Below are positions 34,689 through 43,791 of a stretch of 64,000 nt of DNA, piece after piece. This DNA comes from Levilactobacillus cerevisiae (GTDB taxonomy: Bacteria; Bacillota; Bacilli; Lactobacillales; Lactobacillaceae), in the NCBI RefSeq assembly GCF_003946245.1, contig NZ_RHNN01000021.1:1-64000 (forward strand), given 5' to 3'. Every line of letters starts with the position of its first letter. Position 1 is the first letter of the stretch. The position numbers and the translations under genes were made by a program. Below the pieces are notes generated by a model. The model did no database searches. It was not told the origin of the DNA and saw nothing but the letters and a program-made list of their open reading frames with translations.

Positions 34689-35873
34689 ATGACCAAAACA
34701 TTCTACAACTGCACGCTATTCGATGGCGCCACCGACCATAGCACCCCTGACGCTTGGTTCACCGTAGACACGACGACCGGTAGACTAACTGCACGAGGAA
34801 CCGGTCAACCGGGACCTGCCGACGAACAGGTCGATTTTCACGGCCAATACGTCATGCCGGGCTTTATCAACGTTCACACCCATATCACCAGCAATCCCGA
34901 TTCCTTCAGTGGCAGTTTCGGCGCGTCTGAAACGGAATCCGCCGTCTTTGGCTATGAGAACCTGCAGAAATTATTAAAATCCGGGGTGACCTACATCCGC
35001 CAATGTGGATCGACCTATGACGTGGATATCAAGCTCAAGCGCCTACAACGAGACGGCAAGTTGCCCCGTACGCCCCACATCATGGCGTCTGGACGGGCAT
35101 TCTCTATGACGGGCGGTCACGGGGATGGTCGCAACGCCGCCTACTTGGTCGATTCACCAGACGAGATGCGTAAAGCAGTTCGTCAAGCCTTCAAGGCTGG
35201 TGCTGAATGTATCAAGGTTATGGCAACTGGCGGTGTGATGACCCCCAATGATTTTATGGAGGACCCCCAGTTATCCGTTCCTGAAATGACCGTTGCCGTG
35301 GAAGAAGCGCACCATAAACGTCGCCTCGTTGCTGCCCATGCGGAAGGGAATCCAGGCATCCAAAACGCCCTCGATGCTGGTGTGGACTCCATCGAGCACG
35401 GTTTCTACGTCAACGAAAAAGAAGCCTATCAAATGATTGAACAGGGTACCTACCTGACCCCAACACTGATTGCGGAGTGGGTACTTCCCGAAAAAGGCCG
35501 TGGTATCTTACCCGATTGGGAGGTCAAGAAGGCCGCTGATGCCATCGATGACACCTATCATAATCTGAAACGTGCGTTTGAAATCGGCGTGAAATTCACC
35601 TGTGGTACCGATGCAGGAACGCCATTCAACGGTTTCGACCGCACGCCCGATGAATTTGGCCTACTAACCAAGGTGGGGATGACCCCCGCACAAGCCTACC
35701 AGTGTTCCAGCATCAATTCAGCAATGCTACTAGGTGTATCCGCGGATTACGGCACACTCGAGGTTGGCAAGTACGCAGACTTCCAGGTCTTAACGGGTGA
35801 TCCCCTAGCCGACACGGCAGCTGTTACCCAAGCAGATAAGGCCGTCTACCTAAGCGGTCGGCAACAATTCTAG
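34689..35873 (+). CDS. Imidazolonepropionase-like amidohydrolase, paralogue 1
   Basis: The 394-residue metal-dependent hydrolase has His63 and His65 (VHTHI), a likely carboxylated Lys176 (KVMATGG), His217 (AAHAEG), His237 (IEHGF) and Asp308 (CGTDAGTP), a complete two-metal site. Relatives include Xaa-Pro dipeptidases of the amidohydrolase fold, imidazolonepropionases and Xaa-Arg or Xaa-Lys dipeptidases. With a peptide-binding protein upstream, a dipeptidase role is the best guess. The ATG at 34689 follows AAGGAGG by nine bases. The upstream gap (34506-34688) shows no terminator, so read-through from the T-box unit is expected. Confidence 0.88.
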   Translation: MTKTFYNCTLFDGATDHSTPDAWFTVDTTTGRLTARGTGQPGPADEQVDFHGQYVMPGFINVHTHITSNPDSFSGSFGASETESAVFGYENLQKLLKSGVTYIRQCGSTYDVDIKLKRLQRDGKLPRTPHIMASGRAFSMTGGHGDGRNAAYLVDSPDEMRKAVRQAFKAGAECIKVMATGGVMTPNDFMEDPQLSVPEMTVAVEEAHHKRRLVAAHAEGNPGIQNALDAGVDSIEHGFYVNEKEAYQMIEQGTYLTPTLIAEWVLPEKGRGILPDWEVKKAADAIDDTYHNLKRAFEIGVKFTCGTDAGTPFNGFDRTPDEFGLLTKVGMTPAQAYQCSSINSAMLLGVSADYGTLEVGKYADFQVLTGDPLADTAAVTQADKAVYLSGRQQF

Positions 35874-35879
35874 TTAACT

Positions 35880-35927
35880 TAAGCAGCACGTTCGCGTCAA
35901 TTTAGTGACGGCGAATGTGCTGCTTTT
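35880..35927 (+). terminator. Intrinsic terminator of T-box module 1
   Basis: A long stem AAGCAGCACgTTCGCGTCA with TGACGGCGAAtGTGCTGCTT and four T residues. Confidence 0.88.
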
Positions 35928-36030
35928 ACGTGATAGTCGACCAGAAAATGTCATTAGCAACTCGGCATTTGAAAACGGAACCTGGCCTTATGGTTGACGC
36001 CCTCACAAAAGATAAATTCAAATTTTATCG

Positions 36031-36408
36031 TTGACAATCCATCTTTTGGTGGTAAACTAGCAATCATTAACGATTGATTAGAAAATGAAAATGTGATGAT
36101 GAAGTCCAGTAGCAGTGACTCAGCTTGTCAGCGAACCCGGTAAAGTGAGAGCGGGTCAAGCAAGTCACTGTGAACATCCCTTCGGAGCAGTTAGCTGAAA
36201 ACCAAGTAAGTGCATACCGGGAGCATCCGTTATCAATGCAGTGAATCGCGGGAGTAGTCGCGGCTTTCATCGATCCTAGCCTTGGGGTCGTGACTTCTAG
36301 GAAGCTCGCCGTTCATAAATTAGACGATGCGTTTTCGCGTCGCAAAAATAAGGTGGTACCGTGCGCAAGCACCCTTACAGAGAGTCATTTTCTGTAGGGG
36401 TGCTTTTT
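36031..36408 (+). promoter_or_regulatory. T-box riboswitch 3 with its promoter
   Basis: Promoter TTGACA (36031-36036), 16-bp spacer, TG-n-TAAACT (36053-36058), the same design as T-box 2. Stem I has AGTA (36109) opposite TGAACATCCCTTC. Read directly after GAA the specifier is CAT (His); read to keep one base before CTTC it is ATC (Ile). The T-box AAGGTGGTACCGTGCG (36350-36365) has TGGT, requiring discriminator A, which fits Ile and not bacterial tRNA-His (C73). Terminator GCACCCTTACAGA/TCTGTAGGGGTGC plus T run at 36369-36407. Confidence 0.93.
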
Positions 36409-36462
36409 CGTGTCTACCGTCCGCTAATTCACTAATCAATTGTATTCTAGGAGGTATTTCAC

Positions 36463-38070
36463 ATGAAACATTTTGTTTGGGCAACACCACTATCGTTACT
36501 CGTTCTACTTTCCCTGTGTGGCTGCGGGAGCGCGGCTGGCAATACGACCAATAAGAACCGGACGCTTAACGTGACCCTCGATAGTGAGCCAGCCACCGCC
36601 GACCCTAATAAGGATACCGACACCAACAGTGCCAGCGTTATCTATCAAACCATGGAAGGTCTCTACACCTACAGCAAGCGCAATAAAATCGTCGCGGGGG
36701 TCGCCACAAAAGTTGTGAAGCCGACCAATGGCGGTAAGACCTATACGTTTACCCTCAAGAAAAACGCTCGGTGGGCCAATGGTCAGCGGGTGACGGCTCA
36801 GGACTTTGTCACCTCCCTACAGCGGATGGCCAATCCCAAGACCAAGGCGCAATATGCAAGCGTTCTGTCAGCGTTTAAAAATTACGCCGCTATTCAAAAA
36901 GGCACCCAGCCAGCTTCAAAGCTAGGCGTGACCGCGCTGAGTAAGACTAGGCTCCAATTTCAATTGACCAAGGCCGTGCCCTACTTCAACGACCTGGTCG
37001 CTAGTAAATATTATCCACTAAACACGGCAGCCGTGAAAAAACACGGGCAAAAATACGGGACTAGCGCTGCTAAAACGGTGGCTAATGGTCCATACAAGTT
37101 GGTCGGTTGGACCGGGAGTAACGCCACCTGGCATTACGTGAAGAATACCCACTACTGGAACGCCCAAAATGTTCAGATCAAACGGGTCAAGGTCGCCGTA
37201 ACCAAGGACGTGAACACCGCCACCAACCTGTTCAAGAGCGATAAGGTCCAAGAAACCACCGTGACTGGTGAATACGTCCGAGCCAATAGTAACAGCCAGG
37301 ACCTGCACACCCATGTGACTGGGCGAATGAACTATCTGTACATCAATAGTCAAAAGGCCAGCACCAAATCAATCAATCTACGTCAAGCACTATCCTATGT
37401 CATCAACCGTAAACAGTTGACCAGCCAAGTATTGCAAGATGGTTCCAAACCTGCATTAAGCGCCGTTCCTCAAGGTGACCAATCCAATCCGCAGACTGGC
37501 GAAGACATGGCCAAGCAAGTCGGTAACCTGTTAACGCATAACGTCGCCAAGGCCAAACGCTACTGGGCCAAATACCTGAACGAAACTGGCAAGACCAAGG
37601 TCGCCTTGAACCTTTTGACCGATGACACCGATGATGATAAAAAGGTTGGTGCCTACCTTCAATCCGTAATGGAAAAGAATCTCAAAGGCCTAACCATCAC
37701 GACAACCGCCATCCCGCATGCCCAACACGTTGCCCGCGATTTTGCCGGTACCTTCGAACTGAACCTCACCGGCTGGTCGACCAACTGGTTGGATGCCTCC
37801 GACTACCTCAATTTGGCGGCCAAAGGGAATTCCGTCAACTTCACGAACTGGACCAGCACCACCTACAACCAGTTGCTGGCCAACGCTGACAGTAAGACCG
37901 GCCTAGCACGTTACAACGCCCTGATGAAAGCTGATAAATACCTGATGAGCGTCAAGGGCTACGTCCCGCTTTACCAGCCGTCGGAAGCCAAGTTGATCAG
38001 TAATAAGGTCGGCGGACTCCATTATTCTCTGTTGAACGAGGCACAATATCAGTATGCTTATTGGAAATAG
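36463..38070 (+). CDS. Peptide ABC transporter substrate-binding lipoprotein, paralogue 3
   Basis: The 535-residue SBP_bac_5 lipoprotein has the lipobox LCGC (Cys21) and the same conserved blocks as paralogue 2, including DPNKDTDTNSASVIYQTMEG and WSTNWLDASDYL. It shares the MKHF start and the terminal YAYWK. The ATG is nine bases after AGGAGG. It lies in the second copy of the [T-box, lipoprotein, amidohydrolase] module. Differences from paralogue 2 are spread along the protein and may tune peptide preference. Confidence 0.94.
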   Translation: MKHFVWATPLSLLVLLSLCGCGSAAGNTTNKNRTLNVTLDSEPATADPNKDTDTNSASVIYQTMEGLYTYSKRNKIVAGVATKVVKPTNGGKTYTFTLKKNARWANGQRVTAQDFVTSLQRMANPKTKAQYASVLSAFKNYAAIQKGTQPASKLGVTALSKTRLQFQLTKAVPYFNDLVASKYYPLNTAAVKKHGQKYGTSAAKTVANGPYKLVGWTGSNATWHYVKNTHYWNAQNVQIKRVKVAVTKDVNTATNLFKSDKVQETTVTGEYVRANSNSQDLHTHVTGRMNYLYINSQKASTKSINLRQALSYVINRKQLTSQVLQDGSKPALSAVPQGDQSNPQTGEDMAKQVGNLLTHNVAKAKRYWAKYLNETGKTKVALNLLTDDTDDDKKVGAYLQSVMEKNLKGLTITTTAIPHAQHVARDFAGTFELNLTGWSTNWLDASDYLNLAAKGNSVNFTNWTSTTYNQLLANADSKTGLARYNALMKADKYLMSVKGYVPLYQPSEAKLISNKVGGLHYSLLNEAQYQYAYWK

Positions 38071-38207
38071 ACCAATTACTGGTAGTCAATAGCGGTCACT
38101 GTCCGGCGAGACCATCCCGTCAATCTTCAATCTGATTATGTTCACTCTTGCAATTGCTAAACCATCAATTAAAAATCTTCACTAACTAACTCTAGGAGGA
38201 AACTATT

Positions 38208-39395
38208 ATGACGAAAACAACTTTCTTCAACTTCACTTTATTCGACGGCGCTGGCGATCAGAATAAACCCGACGCCTGGTTCACTGTGGATGGCACTTCC
38301 GGTAAACTCGTCGACCGTGGCCAAGGAACACCGGCGCCTGCCGATCATCAGGTCAATCTTGAGAATCAGTTTGTGATGCCCGGCTTCTTCAACGTTCACA
38401 CCCACGTCACGCTGAGTCCCGACTCCTTCAGCGGCCAGTTCGGCCAATCCGAATCTGAGGTTGCCGTCTTTGCCTACCAGAATTTGCAAACACTCCTGAA
38501 ATCCGGTGTCACTTACATCCGACAGTGTGGCACGACCTATGACGCCGACATCAAGCTCAAGCGCCTGCAACAACAGGGACTCCTGCCCCACACCCCGCAC
38601 ATGCTAGCCTCTGGACGCGCCTTCTCCATGACTGGCGGTCACGGGGATGCCCCGCACGCCGCCTACCTGGTCGATTCCCCCGATGAAATGCGCAAGAGCG
38701 TCCGCCAGGCCTTTAAAGCCGGCGCCGAAACGGTCAAAGTGATGGCAACCGGAGGCGTCATGACGCCCAACGATTTCATGGAGGACCCCCAACTTTCCGT
38801 GGCCGAAATGCGAGCAGCCGTTGAAGAAGCCCATCACAAACGGCGGTTGGTCGCAGCCCACGCGGAAGGGAATCCTGGCATTCAAAATGCGCTGGATGCT
38901 GGTGTTGACTCCATCGAACACGGCTTCTACGTGACCGCGGACGAGGCCCAGCAGATGGTGAAACAGGGCACCTACCTAACACCCACGCTGATTGCCGAGT
39001 GGACGATTCCGGCATTTGGCAAGGACGTACTCCCGGACTGGGAAGTGAAAAAATGTGCGGATGCTTTAGACGATACCTACGTGAATTTGAAACGTGCTTT
39101 CGAGCTCGGCGTCAAATTCACCTGCGGAACCGACGCCGGTACCCCCTTCAACGGCTTTAACCTAACGCCAGACGAATTCGGTCTGTTGACACGGGTGGGC
39201 ATGACGCCAGCCCAGGCCTACCAGTGCTCCAGTTTGAATTCGGCAGCTCTCTTAGGTGTCGACCAGGAATACGGGACGCTAGAGGTGGGCAAGTTCGCTG
39301 ACTTCCAGGTCTTAAAAGCAGATCCACTAGCGGACACGGCCAACGTCAAACAAGCCGATAAGCAAGTCTACATGGGTGGTCAGCGCGAATTTTAG
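38208..39395 (+). CDS. Imidazolonepropionase-like amidohydrolase, paralogue 2
   Basis: The 395-residue protein keeps all metal ligands of the paralogue at 34689 (VHTHV, KVMATGG, AAHAEG, IEHGF, CGTDAGTP), and most of the sequence is identical. AGGAGG precedes the ATG by eight bases. It follows peptide-binding paralogue 3 with a gap of about 137 bases that holds no terminator. Its role is inferred to be hydrolysis of a peptide or amino-acid derivative imported with help of that lipoprotein. Confidence 0.88.
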   Translation: MTKTTFFNFTLFDGAGDQNKPDAWFTVDGTSGKLVDRGQGTPAPADHQVNLENQFVMPGFFNVHTHVTLSPDSFSGQFGQSESEVAVFAYQNLQTLLKSGVTYIRQCGTTYDADIKLKRLQQQGLLPHTPHMLASGRAFSMTGGHGDAPHAAYLVDSPDEMRKSVRQAFKAGAETVKVMATGGVMTPNDFMEDPQLSVAEMRAAVEEAHHKRRLVAAHAEGNPGIQNALDAGVDSIEHGFYVTADEAQQMVKQGTYLTPTLIAEWTIPAFGKDVLPDWEVKKCADALDDTYVNLKRAFELGVKFTCGTDAGTPFNGFNLTPDEFGLLTRVGMTPAQAYQCSSLNSAALLGVDQEYGTLEVGKFADFQVLKADPLADTANVKQADKQVYMGGQREF

Positions 39396-39405
39396 AAAAT
39401 TGAAG

Positions 39406-39462
39406 AGCCATGCGCCAGCGGAGGATCCGGGTCCTCGTGTTGGTGCATGACTTTTTTAATAA
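39406..39462 (+). terminator. Intrinsic terminator of T-box module 2
   Basis: Stem AG.CATGCgCCAgCG.GAGGA with TCCTCG.TGTTGGtGCATGaCT followed by six T residues. Confidence 0.85.
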
Positions 39463-39501
39463 AAGGGCCAACCACATCTCTGCCGTTGATCTCCAGTGAT
39501 T

Positions 39502-39537
39502 AAAAAAAAGACCAACCACATTTCTGTAGTTGGTCTC
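39502..39537 (-). terminator. Intrinsic terminator of the rpsF-ssb-rpsR operon
   Basis: Minus-strand stem AGACCAACTACA with TGTGGTTGGTCT followed by eight U residues. Confidence 0.93.
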
Positions 39538-39550
39538 ATTTCGGTTTTAA

Positions 39551-39790
39551 TTAACCTTCTTCACTGACGAAAGGCATTAAGCCCATAATCCGTGAACGCT
39601 TGATAGCGATGGTTAACTTACGTTGGTTTTTAGCACTGGTGCCAGTAACCCGGCGAGGTAAAATCTTGCCTCGTTCTGAGATAAACCGACGTAATAAGTC
39701 AGTGTCTTTGTAATCAATGTATTCGATGTGGTTGGCTGCAATAAAATCAACCTTCCGACGGCGACGGCCGCCACGACGTTGTCCTGCCAT
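39551..39790 (-). CDS. rpsR: 30S ribosomal protein S18
   Basis: The 79-residue protein has the S18 signature: [19 protein letters not shown], then [25 protein letters not shown]. It binds the S6 protein in the 30S platform. The ATG follows GAGG by about ten bases. It is the last gene of the rpsF-ssb-rpsR operon. Confidence 0.98.
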   Translation of the reverse strand: MAGQRRGGRRRRKVDFIAANHIEYIDYKDTDLLRRFISERGKILPRRVTGTSAKNQRKLTIAIKRSRIMGLMPFVSEEG

Positions 39791-39818
39791 GAGATATTCC
39801 CTCCTCGATATTTAGTGT

Positions 39819-40388
39819 TTAGAACGGTAAATCATCATCGGAAATGTCAATTGAATCACCGGAATTGGCAAACGGATCGGCTGAGTTATTGTTCCCAGTG
39901 TTCCCCTGATTGTTATTCACCGGATTCGGTATCGTAGGTTGAGTTGGATTCGACGTTGGCGCCGAATTCCCACTCGTGTACGGGTTGGCATTTTGATTCT
40001 GATTTTGCTGAGGAGCATTATTCGCGGAACCACCATTGTAGTTACCACCTTCGTTGTTGGCGTTGCGAGAACGCGGTTCAAGGAACGAAAAGTCCTCGAC
40101 AACAACTTCGGTCACGTAAACACGTTGGCCTTGTTGATTTTCGTAATTCCGGGTCTGGATGCGTCCTTCAATTCCAACAAGGGAACCCTTGTGGAAGAAG
40201 TTAGCAAAGTTTTCCGCGGACTTGCGCCAGATGACGCAACTTACGAAATCAGCTTCCCGTTCACCCGTTTTGTTGGTGAACCGCCGATCAACAGCCAGCG
40301 TAAAGGTGGCAACAGCAGCACCGCCTTGGGTATAACGTAAGTCAACATCCCGTGTCAGTCGGCCAGTAAGCACTACTCGGTTGATCAT
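39819..40388 (-). CDS. ssb: Single-stranded DNA-binding protein
   Basis: The 189-residue protein has the OB-fold (residues 1-105, [20 protein letters not shown], then [11 protein letters not shown]), a long Asn/Gln/Gly-rich linker and the acidic C-terminal tip SDDDLPF that recruits replication and repair partners. It lies between rpsF and rpsR, the normal arrangement in Firmicutes, with short gaps. Confidence 0.98.
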   Translation of the reverse strand: MINRVVLTGRLTRDVDLRYTQGGAAVATFTLAVDRRFTNKTGEREADFVSCVIWRKSAENFANFFHKGSLVGIEGRIQTRNYENQQGQRVYVTEVVVEDFSFLEPRSRNANNEGGNYNGGSANNAPQQNQNQNANPYTSGNSAPTSNPTQPTIPNPVNNNQGNTGNNNSADPFANSGDSIDISDDDLPF

Positions 40389-40421
40389 TGCTGAATAACT
40401 CCTCTCAAGTTAAAGTTTAAA

Positions 40422-40718
40422 TTAGTCTTCGCGTTTGACGATCATATGACGTAAGATACTGTCATTGATCTTGGCTAAACGGTCGAATTCGTTTAAAGCT
40501 GCATCATCAGTTGCGTTTAACGTGATAACATGGTAGATACCTTCGTTAAAGCCACCGATTTCGTAGGCGAATCGACGCTTTGACCAGTCTTTCGAGTTGA
40601 TCAATTCTGCACCATTTTCGGTCAGTAAGTTGTCGAAGCGTTCAACCAAAGCGGTCTTAGCGGCATCGTCAAGGTCTGGACGAATGATGTAGGTGATTTC
40701 GTATTTAGTAGATTCCAT
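40422..40718 (-). CDS. rpsF: 30S ribosomal protein S6
   Basis: The 98-residue protein begins [13 protein letters not shown] and has the [20 protein letters not shown] core of S6. AGGAGG precedes the ATG. It is the first gene of the operon and has its own promoter and leader upstream. Confidence 0.98.
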   Translation of the reverse strand: MESTKYEITYIIRPDLDDAAKTALVERFDNLLTENGAELINSKDWSKRRFAYEIGGFNEGIYHVITLNATDDAALNEFDRLAKINDSILRHMIVKRED

Positions 40719-40838
40719 GAATGTTACACCTCCTTATGGACTTCAGGCCCCCGCTGCAATGCGGAAGCAAGGAGAGACACTAGCGTAAGCCAGATACTCA
40801 CAAGCTAGTAGTATAGCATAAAAAACAATCTTAAGCAA
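40719..40838 (-). promoter_or_regulatory. rpsF promoter and leader with possible S6:S18 binding hairpin
   Basis: Minus-strand TTGCTT (40833-40838), 17-bp spacer, TG-n-TATACT (40810-40815). The leader of about 80 nt contains a hairpin CCGC/GCGG nested in CTTC...GAAG, close to the RBS (40743-40770). Firmicute rpsF leaders are known to bind S6:S18 for autoregulation; whether this hairpin is that motif is not proven. The remainder to 41022 shows nothing else. Confidence 0.5.
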
Positions 40839-41022
40839 ATCGGGGCCGACCGATGGGTTGCTGCTTACGTTACATAGGTTAACTCCGTAAAAAAGCCGCG
40901 TTTGTTTTTTTATTTTGAAAAAAATTCGAAAAACTTTTTCGAAGTTCCACAAACGCCATCAAACCGGGAACGTTTCTCGAAAAATCAACTGTCACTCAGC
41001 CCTGAGTCAGCCCCAGAAACCT

Positions 41023-42312
41023 TTACCAGTTAAATTCCTCCGTGTAAATTTGCCCCGGCCACACGCCTTGGTGCCGAAGTTCTCGTCGCCAGTAGCGCAT
41101 CATCTTAGCCGGGCCCGCAATCAGGATCACGCTCGTGCGCGACCAATCAGCCGGTAATGTTGGCCAAACCGCCGTAGCCTTTAGGCGGCCGACCTGCTGC
41201 GTCATCGTAAAGGTTGGCCGTTGCTGATACGCCCTCAACAATTCGGGATACAGCAAATCACTTTCCCGGTGCGCCGTGTAGAAAAAGTGAATCGTACGCT
41301 CCGGATGATCCGCCACGACGCTTAAGAGGGGCGTCACGCCAATGCCACCCGCTAAAATGATGATGGGGGCATCCGCCGGTTGATCGGCTAAGAATGCCGC
41401 ATACCGGCCATAGCCGCCGTCGATCTTAACCGCCGTCTTCAACGGCACTTGGGAGAGCTTTTGGGTGAAATCACCATCCCCCCGAATCGCCAAACGCAAC
41501 TGTTGCTGGTCGTCTGGCACGTTGACCAACGAGAACGGATGCATCTCGTGTAGCCCAGCAATACTGGGGACCGCCATAAAGACGTAATCACCCGCCCGCA
41601 GATTCATTGGCCGGCGCTGAGGTAACTGGACCACTAGCTCCTGAACGTTGTCAGCCACCGTCTGATTGACAATTAGGGTGCCCGTTCGCCAGGTTTGTGG
41701 TGCGCCAAATTTCGCCCACAAATAGGTCACTAACACAAACGCCGTGGCCCCATCGAACCACCACATGAATGGCGTGATGGCTGTGATGTAGCTGATTAAT
41801 TGCACGTGAATAAAGACCAAGCCGACTGCAACCAAATTCAAGCGGTGCAGCCAGACCGAAATCTCGTGGCGAAAGACCCGCTCTAGCCACTTCTTCGCGC
41901 GGGCAATGGGCGGAATTCGGCTGGTCAGCCACCCTGCCATGAAGAGGCAGGAGTAGAGCATCAGCCCTAAAAAGAGATCAAATGCCCAGTCACCGGTCGT
42001 TTTAATCCAGCCGGTCGACTGCGTGCCACTCTTGTGTAGGTAAGCCAACCCGATGGCCGCAATACTTAAAATGCCGTGCAGGAGATACATGCTGGGCAAG
42101 CCCACCAGGCGATCGAGCCACTTTGGCCGGGTTCCCAGATAAATGGCCAACAGGAACCACACGTAAGCGATGACGCCCCAATCAATCGCTAGGAGTTCGC
42201 TTCGATACAATGCCGGTAAGCCCTGCGTCACCGTTTGCAGGAATGGCAGGGGGAGCACAAAGATGGCAATCAGCCAGAATAATCCCAGACTATAGCGATG
42301 CTTCTTGAGCAT
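41023..42312 (-). CDS. Ferric reductase-like transmembrane flavoprotein (NADH:acceptor type)
   Basis: The 429-residue protein has about six membrane helices in residues 1-205 with paired His (LLHGILS, IAYLHKS, WLHRLNLV, FIHVQL) that could ligate two hemes. A FAD-binding FNR-type domain follows (MHPFSLVNVP) with the NAD(P)-binding motif ILAGGIGVTPLL and a terminal YTEEFNW. It is related to FRE/NOX-like and extracellular-electron-transfer reductases. The start ATG 42310-42312 overlaps the end of the ApbE gene by 23 bases, indicating coupling. It is the last gene of a three-gene flavin operon. Confidence 0.82.
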   Translation of the reverse strand: MLKKHRYSLGLFWLIAIFVLPLPFLQTVTQGLPALYRSELLAIDWGVIAYVWFLLAIYLGTRPKWLDRLVGLPSMYLLHGILSIAAIGLAYLHKSGTQSTGWIKTTGDWAFDLFLGLMLYSCLFMAGWLTSRIPPIARAKKWLERVFRHEISVWLHRLNLVAVGLVFIHVQLISYITAITPFMWWFDGATAFVLVTYLWAKFGAPQTWRTGTLIVNQTVADNVQELVVQLPQRRPMNLRAGDYVFMAVPSIAGLHEMHPFSLVNVPDDQQQLRLAIRGDGDFTQKLSQVPLKTAVKIDGGYGRYAAFLADQPADAPIIILAGGIGVTPLLSVVADHPERTIHFFYTAHRESDLLYPELLRAYQQRPTFTMTQQVGRLKATAVWPTLPADWSRTSVILIAGPAKMMRYWRRELRHQGVWPGQIYTEEFNW

Positions 42313-43090
42313 GAGCCCACCGCCCTTCCGCAAAACCAACCAACTCCTGGTCAGTAACCAATAGGCCGCTTAGTTGTTGCGCCGCAATCAGGGGCTTGAA
42401 CGCCGTTTCGCCGGCAGCCATCCCCGCCGTTGCCCAGACATCGGCATCGACGAGGTGGTCGGCCACAACCGTGACCTGTTGGAGTGGCATCACCGCGGCT
42501 GGTTTGATGTGGGTGCCCCGTTTCGCATAGCCGGAAGTCGCCACTGCAGCATTTTTTAATTGGTAACTGGCAATGACTTCCTGAAGATTCTGGGGATTTT
42601 CAATGCCTACGCCCCAGCTGAAATCCTGATAAGGTTGTACGCCCAACTGCATATCCCCGCCACCGTTGAGGGCCACCCCAATTATCGCGGGCTCTGCCAG
42701 AAGTGGGGCCAAGTGTCGGTTATAGGCCCGCTCAATGGCCCACCCTTTCACCAATCCCGTGGGATCATAGGTGCCCGCAAAGAGGGGGTCAAAGAATCCC
42801 TGGGTCGCCTTTTCAGCCGCGGCACAGCGGCCGTAAACCTCACTGAAATCGGCGTTCTCCGTCAACAGGCGCCAATCGCCAGCTTGAAACCGGCGAACCA
42901 GCGAATCCGCACGAAACGGGGAAAAGGTCGCATCCACCGTCTGTAATTCATGGTAAATTTCTTCCGTCACCAGATTCAACTGAATTTCAACGGCCGGTGA
43001 CACTTCGCGAACCGCAAACGTGATTGTAAACGGGATATTTATCAAGTTAATGACTGTATTGGGAAAATGATACGTCGTTTTTTTACTCAT
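42290..43090 (-). CDS. apbE: ApbE-type FAD:protein FMN transferase
   Basis: The 266-residue protein has the ApbE blocks FDPTGLVKGWAIERA, LNGGGDMQLG, AVATSGYAKRGTHI and DADVWATAGMAAG. It attaches FMN covalently to Thr in a D/SGATx[ST] motif of partner proteins. The likely substrate, the FMN-binding protein at 43103, is directly upstream. No signal peptide is visible, so it would act in the cytoplasm or at the membrane before export of the partner. Confidence 0.9.
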   Translation of the reverse strand: MSKKTTYHFPNTVINLINIPFTITFAVREVSPAVEIQLNLVTEEIYHELQTVDATFSPFRADSLVRRFQAGDWRLLTENADFSEVYGRCAAAEKATQGFFDPLFAGTYDPTGLVKGWAIERAYNRHLAPLLAEPAIIGVALNGGGDMQLGVQPYQDFSWGVGIENPQNLQEVIASYQLKNAAVATSGYAKRGTHIKPAAVMPLQQVTVVADHLVDADVWATAGMAAGETAFKPLIAAQQLSGLLVTDQELVGFAEGRWAHAQEASL

Positions 43091-43102
43091 AAGCTCGCCC
43101 TC

Positions 43103-43576
43103 CTAAGCCTCTGCTTGGTTCAAAGCGTTCTGGAGCGAGCCAGTGAAACCTTTATATGTTTCCGTCGCACCGGAAACCTGTTGAATCTTGGTACTCTGCG
43201 CTTTCAGCGCTTCTTTCTTGTACGTCGGTAAGACTTGTTGATTAATGCCGATTGATTTTTGATTCGTATTCGGTGACTGCAGGACCGTAATTTTGGCCAA
43301 ATCACCACCACTCACGGTTACCTTGACCTGAACGTCGCCCCACTGCGTACTGGTGGCTTTACCAGTGTAGGTGCCATTCTTAAATTTACCCTGACTGCTC
43401 ACGCTACTGCTGGCGGTCGTACTGGAACTGGATTTAGACTGCGCCTGCTGGCTGGTCTGACTAGTCGTTTGTGCTTGGCTGGTTTCGTGGGGCTTCCAAA
43501 AGACTAAGTAACCGTCGATAGCCATCGCCACGGCCACCACAAAGGACAAGCTGGTACCAATAATTTTTTTAAGCAT
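43103..43576 (-). CDS. Membrane-anchored FMN-binding protein
   Basis: The 157-residue protein has an N-terminal anchor (about residues 4-26), a Ser/Thr/Gln-rich linker and one FMN_bind domain whose SGATETYKGF motif supplies the Thr for covalent FMN. Relatives work in flavin-based electron transfer at the cell surface. The ATG at 43574-43576 is used because GAGGT lies just upstream. An upstream ATG (12 codons earlier) has no RBS. It is the first gene of the operon with apbE and the ferric-reductase-like gene. Confidence 0.86.
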   Translation of the reverse strand: MLKKIIGTSLSFVVAVAMAIDGYLVFWKPHETSQAQTTSQTSQQAQSKSSSSTTASSSVSSQGKFKNGTYTGKATSTQWGDVQVKVTVSGGDLAKITVLQSPNTNQKSIGINQQVLPTYKKEALKAQSTKIQQVSGATETYKGFTGSLQNALNQAEA

Positions 43577-43791
43577 TGACCTCACGCCCGCTTTCTTAAT
43601 GATTATCGTCATTATAGAAAGATGGGTTCGTCAAAATCATGAGATTTTCTTAGAGGAAAATAATTATTCTATCAGTTAACTAGCTAGTCTAGTGTTTATA
43701 CGGGTTCTAGCCCTTCAGCGATTGGCGGGTTTAGGCTAATTTTAAGGTTCGGTATCGACTGATTTGGCTATTCGTTGGGTCACCTAATCAA

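Noticed and set aside
36067-36270. Minus-strand ORF across the T-box 3 leader
   Set aside because: It is antisense to a well-defined T-box riboswitch and has no RBS.
36455-36470. TATTTCACATGAAACA as a parS site
   Set aside because: Two differences from the consensus; the RBS and MKHF start codons explain the sequence.
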